A DNA stretch of 64,000 nt from NCBI RefSeq assembly GCF_006716765.1, contig NZ_VFPO01000001.1, positions 1,426,001 to 1,490,000 of the forward strand. The letters are read 5' to 3'. Shown here piece after piece: positions 36,556 through 45,598 of the stretch. This stretch comes from Actinomadura hallensis. Lineage in GTDB: Bacteria > Actinomycetota > Actinomycetes > Streptosporangiales > Streptosporangiaceae. Position 1 is the first letter of the stretch. Every line of letters starts with the position of its first letter. Under the pieces are notes generated by a model. It ran no database searches. It was not told where the DNA came from and saw only the letters and a list, made by a program, of their open reading frames with translations. The position numbers and the translations under genes are program-made.

Positions 36556-37865
36556 CGGACCTTCTCCAAGAACGTACGGAGAGTGCGTTCATAGGCGGCT
36601 GGGTCTACGTTCCATGACTCGGTGTGGTCGCCCGGTGTGGTGATGTGGGTCACCATGCCGGGTGGGGCCATGTCGGTGAACGTGTACGCGGGGCCGTTGG
36701 CGACGGTGGCGTCGTCGGCGGCGGTGAAGATGAGCACGGGCGTCCGTAGCTCCGGCGCGTACCGGCGTTGGTCGAAGTCGGTGAGGTCCATGCCGATGCG
36801 CCATTCCAGGATGCGTTTGGCCAAGCTCGTGAAGACGCCGGGCAGGTTGCGGGCGGCGCCCTGCTTGTCGAGGGTGGCGCTCCAGTCGAGGACGGGGGAA
36901 TCGAGCACGACCCCGCGCACGAACGACGGGTCCTTGCGCAGGGTCGTCATCGCCATAGCGCCGCCCATGGACCAGCCATAGAGAATGACGCCCGTCGCGC
37001 CGTGCGCGCGTGCGTAGCCCATGGCGGAGACGACGTCCTCCCATTCGGTGTCGCCGAGATGGTTCTTGCCGTCGTTGGATGGGGGAGCCCCCACATCGTT
37101 CCTGTAGGCGATCGCCAGCATCGGTAGGCCGGCCTCGTGGACGGTGCGCATCACGCGCAGTGTCTCCGCCTTGTCCGCGTTCCGCCCGTGGATGCCGATG
37201 ACCCATGTGGACTTGGGCGACCTCCCCGGCAACAGCCAGGCGGGCATCGGCCCTACACGGGACGGATAGGTGACGTCCTGGAACGGCAGTCCGAGCGCCG
37301 TCATGGGGTCGCCGTCGTGCACCCAGTGGTCGATGGCCGCCGCGGCTCCCACTGTCAGGGTCCCCTCGACGAGGGAGGAGACCTTCCGCACCACCTGCCG
37401 TCCGTCGCCGCCGACCACGGGGCCGAGGAGGGCGCGTCCGCCGTCCCAGACCAGCGCCCACGTGCCCGGCCGCTCGGTCGTCGCGGTCCGGGGGAGGGTG
37501 ACGGTGCCGTGTCCGGCGTTCAGGACGGTGAGCGGGTGGTCGACGGTGCGGTCGACCTCGATGGCGACGCCCGCGAAGTACCAGCCGATTCCGCCGACGA
37601 CGACGCAGAGCAGCGCGACGGTCGCGACGGCCGCCGCCATCAGTGCGCGGACACGGCGGCGCCGCCCGGGCCTCGTCGGTGCGGGGACGGCAGGGGGCGG
37701 CGGCTCCGGCGCGGAGTCCCGCCAGGCGGCGTGCCGCACGGTGAAGACGAGCAGGGTGAAGACGCGCAGGGTGAAGGTCGGCACGGTGATGGCCCGCTCG
37801 GCATGGGGCGGCATGTCATGGGGCGTCAGCTCCTCCTGAGCGAGGGTCGCGAACGCCCGGGTCAC
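36552..37865 (-). CDS. Membrane-anchored alpha/beta hydrolase
   Basis: A 437-residue protein with a Pro/Arg-rich N-terminus, one membrane helix (VRALMAAAVATVALLCVVVGGIG region, about 72-95) and an outer alpha/beta hydrolase domain. The nucleophile elbow is GWSMGGAMA, the acid is probably in FTAADDATV, and the histidine in GDHTESW. Substrate unknown; a lipase or esterase is likely. The start is uncertain: GTG 37865 is the longest, ATG 37814 a possible alternative; the first 50 residues are encoded by imperfect DNA repeats. Confidence 0.75.
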   Translation of the reverse strand: MTRAFATLAQEELTPHDMPPHAERAITVPTFTLRVFTLLVFTVRHAAWRDSAPEPPPPAVPAPTRPGRRRRVRALMAAAVATVALLCVVVGGIGWYFAGVAIEVDRTVDHPLTVLNAGHGTVTLPRTATTERPGTWALVWDGGRALLGPVVGGDGRQVVRKVSSLVEGTLTVGAAAAIDHWVHDGDPMTALGLPFQDVTYPSRVGPMPAWLLPGRSPKSTWVIGIHGRNADKAETLRVMRTVHEAGLPMLAIAYRNDVGAPPSNDGKNHLGDTEWEDVVSAMGYARAHGATGVILYGWSMGGAMAMTTLRKDPSFVRGVVLDSPVLDWSATLDKQGAARNLPGVFTSLAKRILEWRIGMDLTDFDQRRYAPELRTPVLIFTAADDATVANGPAYTFTDMAPPGMVTHITTPGDHTESWNVDPAAYERTLRTFLEKVR

Positions 37866-37969
37866 CCCGCAATATGTTGATCCGTGCGGTTAATCTGCCG
37901 AAAAGGTGCCATCGGCGCGCGGAGCGGCCGACGAGCACGGCCGACGAGCACGGCGGCCAGGGCGGCCGG

Positions 37970-38644
37970 TCAGGCGCTGCCGATCGCGGAGACGAGCCCG
38001 ACCGCGAGGATCATGTCCAGGTGGATGAACGTCTCCAGCTTCGCGCCCGCGGGCACTTCGGCGTCGTCGGCGAGGCGGTCGAGGACGGCGAGCGCGGCGG
38101 GAGAGTCCAGGTCGTCCGCCAGCGCGTCCTCGGCCTCGATCGCGTGCTCGCGGCTCATCGGATGCCCGGGGGCGTTGGCCCATTCCGCGACGGCTGCGCG
38201 CCACCGCTCCAGCCGCACGGAGGCTTCCGCAACGGCTTCCGCGCTCAGTTCGAGGGGTTCCCGGTACGGGACCTGCAGCATCGCCAGGCGCACGGACAGC
38301 GGGTCCGCCGAGGCCCACTCCCCGGTCTCGGGCGGCACGGTGACGGTGTGCGCGTCACCGGGGGCCTGCCCGGTGCCGGTCACGTGGACGTCGGCGTTGC
38401 CGATCGGCTCGTCCAGCACCTCGAACGGCGCGATGTTGAAGTCCGACCAGTCGCGGCCCTCGGGGAAGGGCGTCGTGCTCACGACCCGGACGCGCCGGCG
38501 GGCGGCGCGCTGCACCACGCGGCGCAGCAGGTCGGTGACGACCATGACGCGCAGGCCCGTGGCGTCCAGCACCTGGACGCGCAGGCCGGGTCCGGCGGGC
38601 AGCGGTTCCGCCCGCCCGGTGCGATCGTCGTGCAGCCGGAGCAT
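37970..38644 (-). CDS. Cysteinyl-tRNA synthetase-like protein lacking catalytic motifs
   Basis: A 224-residue protein. The N-terminal part follows the CysRS fold (MLRLHDDRTGRAEPLPAGPG, then LRVMVVTDLLRRVVQ and RVRVVSTTP), and the C-terminal part resembles the helical region of CysRS/MshC (MSREHAIEAEDALADDLDSP). The HIGH and KMSKS signatures and zinc cysteines are missing, and it is about half the length of CysRS or MshC. It therefore cannot aminoacylate and is not MshC. It may be a tRNA- or thiol-binding pseudoenzyme. Confidence 0.7.
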   Translation of the reverse strand: MLRLHDDRTGRAEPLPAGPGLRVQVLDATGLRVMVVTDLLRRVVQRAARRRVRVVSTTPFPEGRDWSDFNIAPFEVLDEPIGNADVHVTGTGQAPGDAHTVTVPPETGEWASADPLSVRLAMLQVPYREPLELSAEAVAEASVRLERWRAAVAEWANAPGHPMSREHAIEAEDALADDLDSPAALAVLDRLADDAEVPAGAKLETFIHLDMILAVGLVSAIGSA

Positions 38645-38739
38645 GCCCCAACCCTAGGACGGCGCACGCCGCACCCGGCGAGCCGGGTCGGGCGCGCGAC
38701 CGGCGCAGGAGCCTCCGCGGGGCCGCGGGCCCGCCGCGG

Positions 38740-39555
38740 TCAGAGCTGCGGGTCGGCGGGCGGGAACGGGCCGAACGGCGGCGACGTGGCGCTGTCGGCC
38801 TTGCGCACCGCCGCGAACCGCAGCCGGACGTAGTCGGCGACCCACCCGGACTCGCGGCGCAGCGCCGGCGCGGCCAGGTCGTTGACCCGGGCGAGGAGCG
38901 GATCGACGATCTCCGGCGGGACGTCGGCCAGGGCGCGGGCCGCGTAGGCGCGGACCCAGTCGGCGGCGCCGTTGGGCCCCTCCGTCATCCGGGTCGGGCG
39001 GTCGGCGTGCTCCAGCAGCCGCAGCGTGAACCCGGCCTCCTCCAGCTTCGCCGCGTACTCGGCGGGCGACGGGAAGTACCAGGGCAGCTCGGGTTCGCCG
39101 AGGCCGAACACGCGCCAGGCGGTCTGCATCGCGACGATCAGCTCGGCGCAGTTGCCCGCGCCGCCCAGTTCGCCGACGAACCGCCCTCCGGGGCGGAGCG
39201 CCGCGTACACGCGGCCGATCACGGCGTCGGGGTCGCGGTTCATCCAGTGCAGCGCCGCGTTGGAGGCGACCGCGTCGAACGACTCCCCGACGGTGAAGTC
39301 GTGGGCGTCGCCGACGATGAACGTCAGTCCCGGGTGCGCGGCCGCGGCCTGGGCGACCATCTCGGGGTTGCCGTCGATGCCGAGCACCTCGGCGCCACGC
39401 TCTGCGATCTCCGCGCTGAACGTCCCCGTCCCGCATCCGAGGTCGATGATGCGTTCTCCCGGCTGCGGATCGAGCAGGTCGATCAGGGGCGCGCCGTGCG
39501 CGGAGACGTACCCGAAAGCGGAATCGTACGTCGTCACGGCCCAGTTCACTGTCAT
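38740..39555 (-). CDS. Class I SAM-dependent methyltransferase
   Basis: A 271-residue methyltransferase. Motif [17 protein letters not shown] (about 36-51), the acidic GIDGNPEM, the GDAHDF segment and SNAALHWM are typical of trans-aconitate methyltransferase-like and small-molecule methyltransferases. The substrate cannot be named. ATG 39555 lies within a divergent arrangement with the small gene at 39596. Confidence 0.82.
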   Translation of the reverse strand: MTVNWAVTTYDSAFGYVSAHGAPLIDLLDPQPGERIIDLGCGTGTFSAEIAERGAEVLGIDGNPEMVAQAAAAHPGLTFIVGDAHDFTVGESFDAVASNAALHWMNRDPDAVIGRVYAALRPGGRFVGELGGAGNCAELIVAMQTAWRVFGLGEPELPWYFPSPAEYAAKLEEAGFTLRLLEHADRPTRMTEGPNGAADWVRAYAARALADVPPEIVDPLLARVNDLAAPALRRESGWVADYVRLRFAAVRKADSATSPPFGPFPPADPQL

Positions 39556-39595
39556 AATTTATCGGACAAACACGAGGTTGGAGGCGACGTTTGCG

Positions 39596-39949
39596 ATGGT
39601 GGACGTCACGTCCGAGGTGCGGATCGTCGGCGCCGAGGGGCCGGGCGGTCTGACCCTGCGGACGACCGGCCTGGCCGCCGGGGGGCGGCCGGAACTCCGG
39701 GTGGAGGGCCTGCCGCCCTATCTGGGGCACGGCTGGGCGCGCGTCCTGGCCGCCGTGGCGCGGCGTCTCGCATCCTCGGACCACGTCCCCTCGACCGTCA
39801 CGCTCGCCCCGGACGCCGAGACGACCGTGGAGATCAGTCTCACACCCGCGGACGGCGGTTTCCTGACCCCCGGACCGCCGCCGGGCGCCGATCCGGACGG
39901 CTGGCATCGGGACGTGCTGCTCCGGCTCTTCCCTGAAGCGCGCATCTGA
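39596..39949 (+). CDS. Small hypothetical protein
   Basis: A 117-residue protein without signal or membrane segments, rich in beta-strand-like stretches (EVRIVGAEGPGGLTLRT, STVTLAPDAETTVEISLTP). I do not recognise a family. ATG 39596 has GGAGG about 11 bases upstream. It is divergent from the methyltransferase with 40 bases between starts. Confidence 0.55.
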   Translation: MVDVTSEVRIVGAEGPGGLTLRTTGLAAGGRPELRVEGLPPYLGHGWARVLAAVARRLASSDHVPSTVTLAPDAETTVEISLTPADGGFLTPGPPPGADPDGWHRDVLLRLFPEARI

Positions 39950-39986
39950 CCTGCGGTCCCGCCCCGACGATGCCCGCCGTACGTTC

Positions 39987-40000
39987 TAGAATCGCATTCT
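39987..40000 (+). promoter_or_regulatory. Possible promoter/operator of enoyl-CoA hydratase gene
   Basis: TAGAAT (39987-39992) could be a -10 element, and AGAAT-CGC-ATTCT (39988-40000) is a perfect 5-3-5 inverted repeat overlapping it, a typical position for a TetR-like repressor. Confidence 0.35.
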
Positions 40001-40031
40001 GTCACGTCGGCCGGAGAAAAGGATCGCATAC

Positions 40032-40904
40032 GTGCCCTACACAGAGATCGAGTACGAGGTCCGCGACCGGATCGCCACGGTCACGCTCAACCGGCCGCAG
40101 AAGATGAACGCCTTCACGTTCACCATGCGGGACGAGCTCCTCGACGTCTTCGACCGGATCGACGCCGACGACGACGTCCGCGCGGTCGTGGTGACCGGCG
40201 CCGGGCGGGCGTTCTGCGCGGGCGCCGACCTGAGCGCCGGCGGCGACACCTTCGACAAGGACAAGGCCGCCGACCTGATCACCGGCGAGGGCGACCGCCT
40301 GGAGGACGGCACCCCGCGCGACGGCGGCGGCATGGTCGCGCTGCGCATCGCCCGCTGCCTCAAGCCCGTCATCGGCGCCTTCAACGGCGCGGCCGTCGGC
40401 GTCGGCGTCACGATGACGCTGCCGATGGACGTCCGGCTCGCCAGCGAGAAGGCCAAGTTCGGGTTCGTGTTCGCCCGGCGCGGCATCGTCGCCGAGGCCG
40501 CGTCGAGCTGGTTCCTGCCGCGGCTGGTGGGCATCGCCCAGGCGATGGAGTGGGCCGCGACGGGCCGGGTCTTCGACGCCCGGGAGGCGCTGGAGGGCCG
40601 CCTCGTCTCCCGCGTCCTGCCGCCGGACGAGCTGCTGCCCGCCGCCTACGCGCTGGCGCGCGAGATCGCCGACAACACGTCCGCGGTGTCCGTCGCCGCG
40701 ATCCGCCGGCTCATGTGGTCCGGCCTGTCCGCGCCGTCCCCGTGGGACGCCCACGCCGCCGACTCGCGCCTGATGGCCGCGCTCGGCGGCGCCGCCGACG
40801 CGGTCGAGGGCGTCACGTCCTTCCTGGAGAAGCGCGACGCCGAGTTCCCGATGCGGGTCGGCAAGGACCTCCCGCCCGAGGTCCCCGACTGGCCCGCCCG
40901 CTGA
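40032..40904 (+). CDS. Enoyl-CoA hydratase/isomerase family protein
   Basis: A 290-residue crotonase. The oxyanion-hole segments are GAGRAFCAGADL (about 56-67) and IGAFNGAAVGVGVTMTLPMD (about 116-135). The position of the second catalytic glutamate is occupied in ARRGIVAEAASSWFLPRLVG, consistent with an active hydratase or isomerase. Fatty-acid or steroid beta-oxidation is likely. GTG 40032 is preceded by GGAGAAAAGG. No operon partner downstream. Confidence 0.88.
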   Translation: MPYTEIEYEVRDRIATVTLNRPQKMNAFTFTMRDELLDVFDRIDADDDVRAVVVTGAGRAFCAGADLSAGGDTFDKDKAADLITGEGDRLEDGTPRDGGGMVALRIARCLKPVIGAFNGAAVGVGVTMTLPMDVRLASEKAKFGFVFARRGIVAEAASSWFLPRLVGIAQAMEWAATGRVFDAREALEGRLVSRVLPPDELLPAAYALAREIADNTSAVSVAAIRRLMWSGLSAPSPWDAHAADSRLMAALGGAADAVEGVTSFLEKRDAEFPMRVGKDLPPEVPDWPAR

Positions 40905-41299
40905 GGCGCCCACGCCGCGCGCCCCGGACGCCGCACTGAACGCCGCGCCCGGGGCGCCGCCTCTGACTCTGCGCCCTGGACTCCGCCCCTGAGCGCCCCG
41001 CCCGGCGCTGCGCTGAGCGCCGCGTCCGGCGCGCTGGACCAACGCTGTGCCGGACATTGCGCTGGACGCCGCGCCCCGGGCCCCGCGACTCCCGCCGGGG
41101 CGCCCGGTCCCCGGAGTTCGTGCGCCGATGCGCGCCGTAGCGGGGACCCCGGTGGCCGCTCTGGTGCGGGGCGTTCGGCAAGATGGTCGAGTGTGATCAT
41201 CCGGTCAAGGATGATCTTCGCATCCGGGACCCATGCGAACTGTGTTGCCTCCGTCGCGGAGGGTAGCGATCTTGCCGAAGGCGACACGTTCGGGGGTAC
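40905..41299. repeat. Gene-free region with degenerate short repeats
   Basis: About 395 bases without a supported gene. A 17-base unit close to CTGRRCGCCGCGYCCGG recurs at 40936, 40989, 41013 and 41062, spaced by about 24-25 bases or twice that, so this looks like a decayed tandem repeat. The remainder up to 41299 shows no clear motif. Confidence 0.45.
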
Positions 41300-42172
41300 G
41301 TGGTGCGAATCGGGGTTGCCCTGCTCGCCGGGGCATTGCTGCTGACCGCCGCCGGATGCGGCGACGGCGACGAGAGCCGCGCGCGGGCGGCGGGGCGGGA
41401 GGCCGTCCGGTCCGGGGAGCCGCCGAGGGAGACGCGGCGGGCCGAACCTCAGCCGCCTCCGCCCAGGCGGATCGACTGCGGGCTTGCCGACTGCGTCTCG
41501 CTGACGTTCGACGACGGGCCGGGGGAGCACACCGAGCGGCTGCTCGACATCCTGAAGGCGGCCGGCGTGCGCGCCACGTTCTTCGTCCTGGGCCAGATGG
41601 TGGAGGAGCATCCGGAGATCGTCCGGCGCATGGTGCTGGAGGGGCACGAGGTCGCCAACCACTCCTGGTCGCACAAGGACCTCACCGGGCTGTCGGCCGC
41701 CGGCGTCCGGTCGCAGATCCGGCGGACGCAGCAGGCCGTCAAGAAGGCCGCGGGGGTCGAGCCGACGCTGATGCGGCCGCCGTACGGGGCGACGGACGAG
41801 AAGGTGGCGCGCGCCGCCGGGATGCCGCAGATCCTGTGGAGCGTCGACACGCTGGACTGGCGCCACCGCGACGCCGACCGCGGCGCCAGGGTCGGGATCG
41901 GCGAGCCCGGCCGGGGAGGCATCGTCCTGTACCACGACATTCACAAGCCGACCGTCGACTGCATCCCCAGGGTGATCAAGGGTCTGAAGAAGCGCGGTTT
42001 CACGCTCGTCACGGTCGGCGAGCTGTTCCAGGACGTGCGGCTCGAGCCGGGCGAGATCTACACCGAACGCGAAGGCGACGCCGAGCTGCTCACGGCGAGC
42101 CCGCCGCCGCCCGGGTCGCCGGCCGGTCCGCCGGAGCCGTCCGGCCGGGACACGGCGCCGCGAGCACGGTAG
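41300..42172 (+). CDS. Lipoprotein polysaccharide deacetylase (NodB family)
   Basis: A 290-residue CE4 esterase. An N-terminal lipobox TAAGC (C20) anchors it to the membrane; residues 21-58 are a charged, Pro-rich tether. The NodB domain has TFDDGP (69-74), HSWSH (121-125) with metal-binding D72, H121 and H125, RPPYGA and LYHDIH. It likely removes N-acetyl groups from peptidoglycan or another cell-wall glycan. GTG 41300 has GGGGG 4-8 bases upstream. Confidence 0.88.
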   Translation: MVRIGVALLAGALLLTAAGCGDGDESRARAAGREAVRSGEPPRETRRAEPQPPPPRRIDCGLADCVSLTFDDGPGEHTERLLDILKAAGVRATFFVLGQMVEEHPEIVRRMVLEGHEVANHSWSHKDLTGLSAAGVRSQIRRTQQAVKKAAGVEPTLMRPPYGATDEKVARAAGMPQILWSVDTLDWRHRDADRGARVGIGEPGRGGIVLYHDIHKPTVDCIPRVIKGLKKRGFTLVTVGELFQDVRLEPGEIYTEREGDAELLTASPPPPGSPAGPPEPSGRDTAPRAR

Positions 42173-42249
42173 GCCCCGCGAGCACGGTCGGCGCCGACCC
42201 GGCCGGCGATGCCCCGCGCGGGCGCACGCGCCGTCAGGTGCGGGTGCCG

Positions 42250-42501
42250 TCAGGTGCGGGGGCGGCGGCGCGGCGGCGGCTGGGGCGGGACGACCTTGGC
42301 CGCGACCATCGTGTTCTCGGGAATCTCGACGACCTCGCCGTTGCGGCGGCGGACGGTGAGCGTTTCCCGGGACCAGGATTCGAGCACGCCCACGACGTCG
42401 CTGTACTCTCCCGTTGGCAACCGGCGGCGCAGCGAGATTCGCTGCCCCACGTCCGCCCTGGTGATGGAGACGACCAGGCGCGCGACGTACCGGCCTGACA
42501 T
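42250..42501 (-). CDS. Stand-alone SH3-like domain of acetyltransferase type
   Basis: An 83-residue protein resembling the N-terminal SH3-like domain of Rv0428c-type GNAT acetyltransferases (VGQRISLRRRLPTGEYSDVVG, WSRETLTVRRRNGEVVEIP, TMVAAKVVPP), but the acetyltransferase domain is absent and the protein ends in a Pro/Arg tail. Either a truncated descendant or an independent small adaptor. Divergent from fdxA. Confidence 0.65.
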   Translation of the reverse strand: MSGRYVARLVVSITRADVGQRISLRRRLPTGEYSDVVGVLESWSRETLTVRRRNGEVVEIPENTMVAAKVVPPQPPPRRRPRT

Positions 42502-42613
42502 GGCGGGACCCCCGTGTCGAATCGACGGCGTCGTGGTGGCCATACTATTCACAGCGAGCTTGCGGTGAGCCGTGACGTGCGGCGGGGCCGGAAACCCGAG
42601 AGGAGTCACCGAC

Positions 42614-42940
42614 GTGACCTACGTCATCGCGCAGCCCTGCGTGGACCTGCTCGACAAGGCATGCATCGAGGAGTGCCCGGTCGACTGCATCTACGAGGGC
42701 AAGCGCATGCTCTACATCCACCCGGATGAGTGCGTCGACTGCGGTGCGTGCGAACCTGTTTGCCCGGTTGAGGCGATCTACTACGAGGACGACACGCCTG
42801 AGCAGTGGAAGGATTTCTACAAGGCCAACGTGGAGTTCTTCGACGACCTCGGCTCGCCGGGCGGGGCGTCCAAGGTCGGGAAGATCGACAAGGATCACCC
42901 GATCGTCGCCGCGCTGCCTCCGCAGAGTCACGACGACTGA
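42614..42940 (+). CDS. fdxA: 7Fe ferredoxin
   Basis: A 108-residue [3Fe-4S][4Fe-4S] ferredoxin, a soluble low-potential electron carrier. Cysteines C9, C17, C21 and C25 and C40, C43, C46 and C50 (CVDCGACEPVC) follow the actinobacterial FdxA/FdxC pattern, with the usual C-terminal extension. GTG 42614 is preceded by GAGAGGAG. TACTAT at 42543-42548 is a candidate -10. dapC follows, as in Mycobacterium. A strong terminator separates the two. Confidence 0.93.
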   Translation: MTYVIAQPCVDLLDKACIEECPVDCIYEGKRMLYIHPDECVDCGACEPVCPVEAIYYEDDTPEQWKDFYKANVEFFDDLGSPGGASKVGKIDKDHPIVAALPPQSHDD

Positions 42941-43011
42941 CGGACGGCCGCTCGGCGCCGGGAAGCCGCCCCCGCGGGCGGCCTCTCCTGGGGCCGCCTG
43001 TGTCGATTTCC

Positions 43012-43053
43012 GGGGCCGCGGGCTCCCGCCTCAGCCGGGAGGGCCGCGGCCCC
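43012..43053 (+). terminator. Terminator of fdxA
   Basis: GGGGCCGCGG (43012-43021) pairs with CCGCGGCCCC (43044-43053), extended by TCCCG/CGGGA inside, and is followed by GTTTT. It lies about 70 bases after the fdxA stop. Confidence 0.75.
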
Positions 43054-43107
43054 GCCGGTTTTCACGCGTGACCGCGGACGTCACGCACGACGCATGAGGG
43101 GTGGGAC

Positions 43108-44193
43108 GTGTTCACGCTGCCGGACTTTCCGTGGGATCGGCTCGCGCCGTACAAGGAGAGGGCCCAGGCCCATCCGGACGGCATCGCCGACCTGTCGGTG
43201 GGGACGCCCGTCGACCCCACCCCGGAGCCGGTCCGGGAGGCGCTGGCCGCCGCCAACGACGCGCCCGGCTATCCGCAGACGTACGGGACGCCGCGGCTGC
43301 GCGAGGCGGCCGCGGGCTGGCTGCGGCGCCGCGCGGGCGTGTCGGGCGCCGACCCGGACGCGGTGCTGCCCGTCATCGGGACGAAGGAGCTGGTGGCGTG
43401 GCTGCCGACGCTGCTCGGCGCGGGCCCCGGCGACAGCGTCGTCTTCCCCGAGCTGGCCTACCCGACCTACGACGTGGGCGCGCGGCTGGCGGGGGCGACG
43501 CCCGTCGCGTCGGACGGGCTGCTGTCCCTCGGCCCGGTCACGCCGAAGGTCGTGTGGGTGAACTCCCCGTCCAACCCGACGGGGAAGGTGCTGCCCGCCG
43601 AGCACCTGCGGAAGGTCGTGGCGTGGGCGCGGAGCCGCGGCGCGGTCGTCGTCAGCGACGAGTGCTACCTGGAGTTCGGCTGGGACGCGGACAAGGCGCC
43701 GGTGTCGATCCTCCACCCCGACGTGTGCGAGGGGTCCCATGAGGGGCTGCTCGCCGTGCACTCCCTGTCCAAGCGCTCCAACATGGCCGGGTACCGGGCC
43801 GGGTTCGTCACCGGCGACGTCGCGCTGGTGAAGCGGCTGCTGGAGGTCCGCAAGCACGCCGGGATGATCGTCCCCGCCCCGGTGCAGGCGGCGATGGCGG
43901 TGGCGCTGGACGACGACGCGCACGTGGACGAGCAGCGGGAGCGGTACGCCCGCCGCCGCGCCGTGCTGCGGGAGGCGTTTGAGCGGCACGGGTTCCGCAT
44001 CGAGCACTCCGAGGCGTCGCTGTACCTGTGGGCGACGCGGGACGAGCCGTGCTGGGACACCGTCGCGCACCTGGCGTCCCTCGGCATCCTCGTCGGGCCC
44101 GGCGAGTTCTACGGCCCGGCGGGCGCGCGGCACGTCAGGATCGCGTTCACCGCCACCGACGAGCGCGTCGCCGCCGCCGCCGACCGCCTCTGA
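43108..44193 (+). CDS. dapC: Succinyldiaminopimelate aminotransferase DapC
   Basis: A 361-residue class I PLP aminotransferase of the lysine/diaminopimelate pathway. The start MFTLPDFPWDRLAPYK, the segment VNSPSNPTGK and the Schiff-base lysine K222 in SLSKRSNMAGYRAGF are typical of actinobacterial DapC. The place beside fdxA supports the assignment. Start GTG 43108. The reaction gives N-succinyl-LL-diaminopimelate for lysine and peptidoglycan synthesis. Confidence 0.92.
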   Translation: MFTLPDFPWDRLAPYKERAQAHPDGIADLSVGTPVDPTPEPVREALAAANDAPGYPQTYGTPRLREAAAGWLRRRAGVSGADPDAVLPVIGTKELVAWLPTLLGAGPGDSVVFPELAYPTYDVGARLAGATPVASDGLLSLGPVTPKVVWVNSPSNPTGKVLPAEHLRKVVAWARSRGAVVVSDECYLEFGWDADKAPVSILHPDVCEGSHEGLLAVHSLSKRSNMAGYRAGFVTGDVALVKRLLEVRKHAGMIVPAPVQAAMAVALDDDAHVDEQRERYARRRAVLREAFERHGFRIEHSEASLYLWATRDEPCWDTVAHLASLGILVGPGEFYGPAGARHVRIAFTATDERVAAAADRL

Positions 44194-44471
44194 CATCCCC
44201 TGACCGGCTCTGACCCTCTGGCTGGCTCCGACCCCTTGACCGGCCGCCCGGGGCCCGCGGCGAGCCGGCGCGATCCCCCCTGCCCGCCCCTCTGACCTCG
44301 CAAGAAGGCTCCGGTCCCCGGCCGGATGCGATCGCGTGTCGATTGTTCTGTTTCCGCATGAAACCGCCCCGTCGTTTGGTACGTCTGACGCGATATGGGC
44401 ACGGCGGGCCGCAGATCGGTAGTATCCGCGGGTCTGCTGCCCGGGACCGGTACGAAACGATGGAGGTGTCC

Positions 44472-45089
44472 GTGAGCGGAGCGGCGATAGTGATCCTGCT
44501 GGTGCTGATCCTGATCGCCTTGATCGTGTTGATCGCCGTCCTGCTGCGGCGCCGCGCGCCGCGGGCCGCGGCCCCCGCCGCGCCCGTCCCCCGGGACCCG
44601 TTCGCGCCCGGCGACCAGGTCGCGGGGGATCCGCGGACGCTGAAGGCGGGCGACATGGTCGAGTACCTCGGCGTCCGCTACTTCGTGCGCGGCTCGGTGC
44701 GGCTGCGCGAGGGCGGCTACACGTGGAGCGAGCACCTGCTGGACGCCGACACCATCGAGGGGACCAAGGTGTGGATCTCCGTCGAGGAGGATCCCGACCT
44801 CGAGGTCGTCTGGTGGACCGAGTACGACATCGGCGACCTCACGCCCACCGAGCGGACGATCACCGTGGAGGGCGTCGAGTACCGCCGCGACGAGCACGGG
44901 ACGGCCGACTACACGAGCGAGGGCACGACCGGCCTCGGCGTGCAGGGCCGCGTCGAGTACGTCGACTACGAGGGCCCGCGCGGGAAGTACCTGTCCTTCG
45001 AGCAGTACGGCGGCGGCCGGTGGGAGGCGGGCCTCGGCGAGCGCGTCCCGACCGGGGCGATGACCATCTACCCCGGCGGCGGTGCCTGA
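44472..45089 (+). CDS. DUF4178 membrane-anchored protein
   Basis: A protein of about 205 residues with one N-terminal membrane helix (AIVILLVLILIALIVLIAVLL), an Ala/Pro linker and a DUF4178 beta-rich domain (LKAGDMVEYLGVRYFVRGSV, WSEHLLDAD, WISVEEDPDLEVVWW). GTG 44472 follows GGAGG; ATG 44460 is an alternative. It is the first gene of a seven-gene cluster; DUF4178, DUF350 and spermidine synthase genes recur together in many bacteria. TAGTAT at 44420-44425 may be the -10. Confidence 0.8.
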   Translation: MSGAAIVILLVLILIALIVLIAVLLRRRAPRAAAPAAPVPRDPFAPGDQVAGDPRTLKAGDMVEYLGVRYFVRGSVRLREGGYTWSEHLLDADTIEGTKVWISVEEDPDLEVVWWTEYDIGDLTPTERTITVEGVEYRRDEHGTADYTSEGTTGLGVQGRVEYVDYEGPRGKYLSFEQYGGGRWEAGLGERVPTGAMTIYPGGGA

Positions 45090-45091
45090 TC

Positions 45092-45598
45092 TTGCGGGCG
45101 ATCCTCGACACCCCCTTCGCCGACGCCCGCGCCGACGCGCTGTCCTTCGCCCTCGGGCTGCCGCGCATGGACGCTCTCGCCGTCCTGCCGGTCGAGCGCG
45201 GGGGCCTGACGGTGGAGCTGCGCCTGCTCGGAGCGTCCCACCAGGTCATCGCCGGACCGCTGAGCGAGACGGTGGCCTGCCTGCCCGGCGACGCCGAGCC
45301 CCTGCCGGGCCGCGCGACCGGCAGCGTCCCCGGCTGGACCTACGAGTTCGCGGCGACGACGGCGGCCCACAGCGACGCGACGGCGTTCGCCCGCGCCGTC
45401 GAGGCGGTCTGCGCGCGGCTCGCCGACCGCGGTGACGCCCTGACCGGGGACTTCCCCGGCTCGCGCCACGCCGTCACCGCGCTGGCCCTGGAGACCCCCG
45501 CACCCGACGACACCGGGATCGGGTGGCGGACGTGGCACGCCTACCCGCAGACCCGGGAGATAGTGATGACGCGGAGCCGGCTGGAGAGACCATCGTGA
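45092..45598 (+). CDS. DUF2617 family protein
   Basis: A soluble protein of about 168 residues starting at TTG 45092, 2 bases after the DUF4178 stop. It opens with the family pattern LRAILDTPFADARADALSFALG and ends in a positively charged tail. No catalytic motif is recognised. Its stop overlaps the next start (GTGA), so translation is coupled within the cluster. Confidence 0.72.
   Translation: MRAILDTPFADARADALSFALGLPRMDALAVLPVERGGLTVELRLLGASHQVIAGPLSETVACLPGDAEPLPGRATGSVPGWTYEFAATTAAHSDATAFARAVEAVCARLADRGDALTGDFPGSRHAVTALALETPAPDDTGIGWRTWHAYPQTREIVMTRSRLERPS

Noticed and set aside
37970..38644. mshC (mycothiol ligase)
   Set aside because: The protein is about half the required length and lacks the HIGH and KMSKS signatures.
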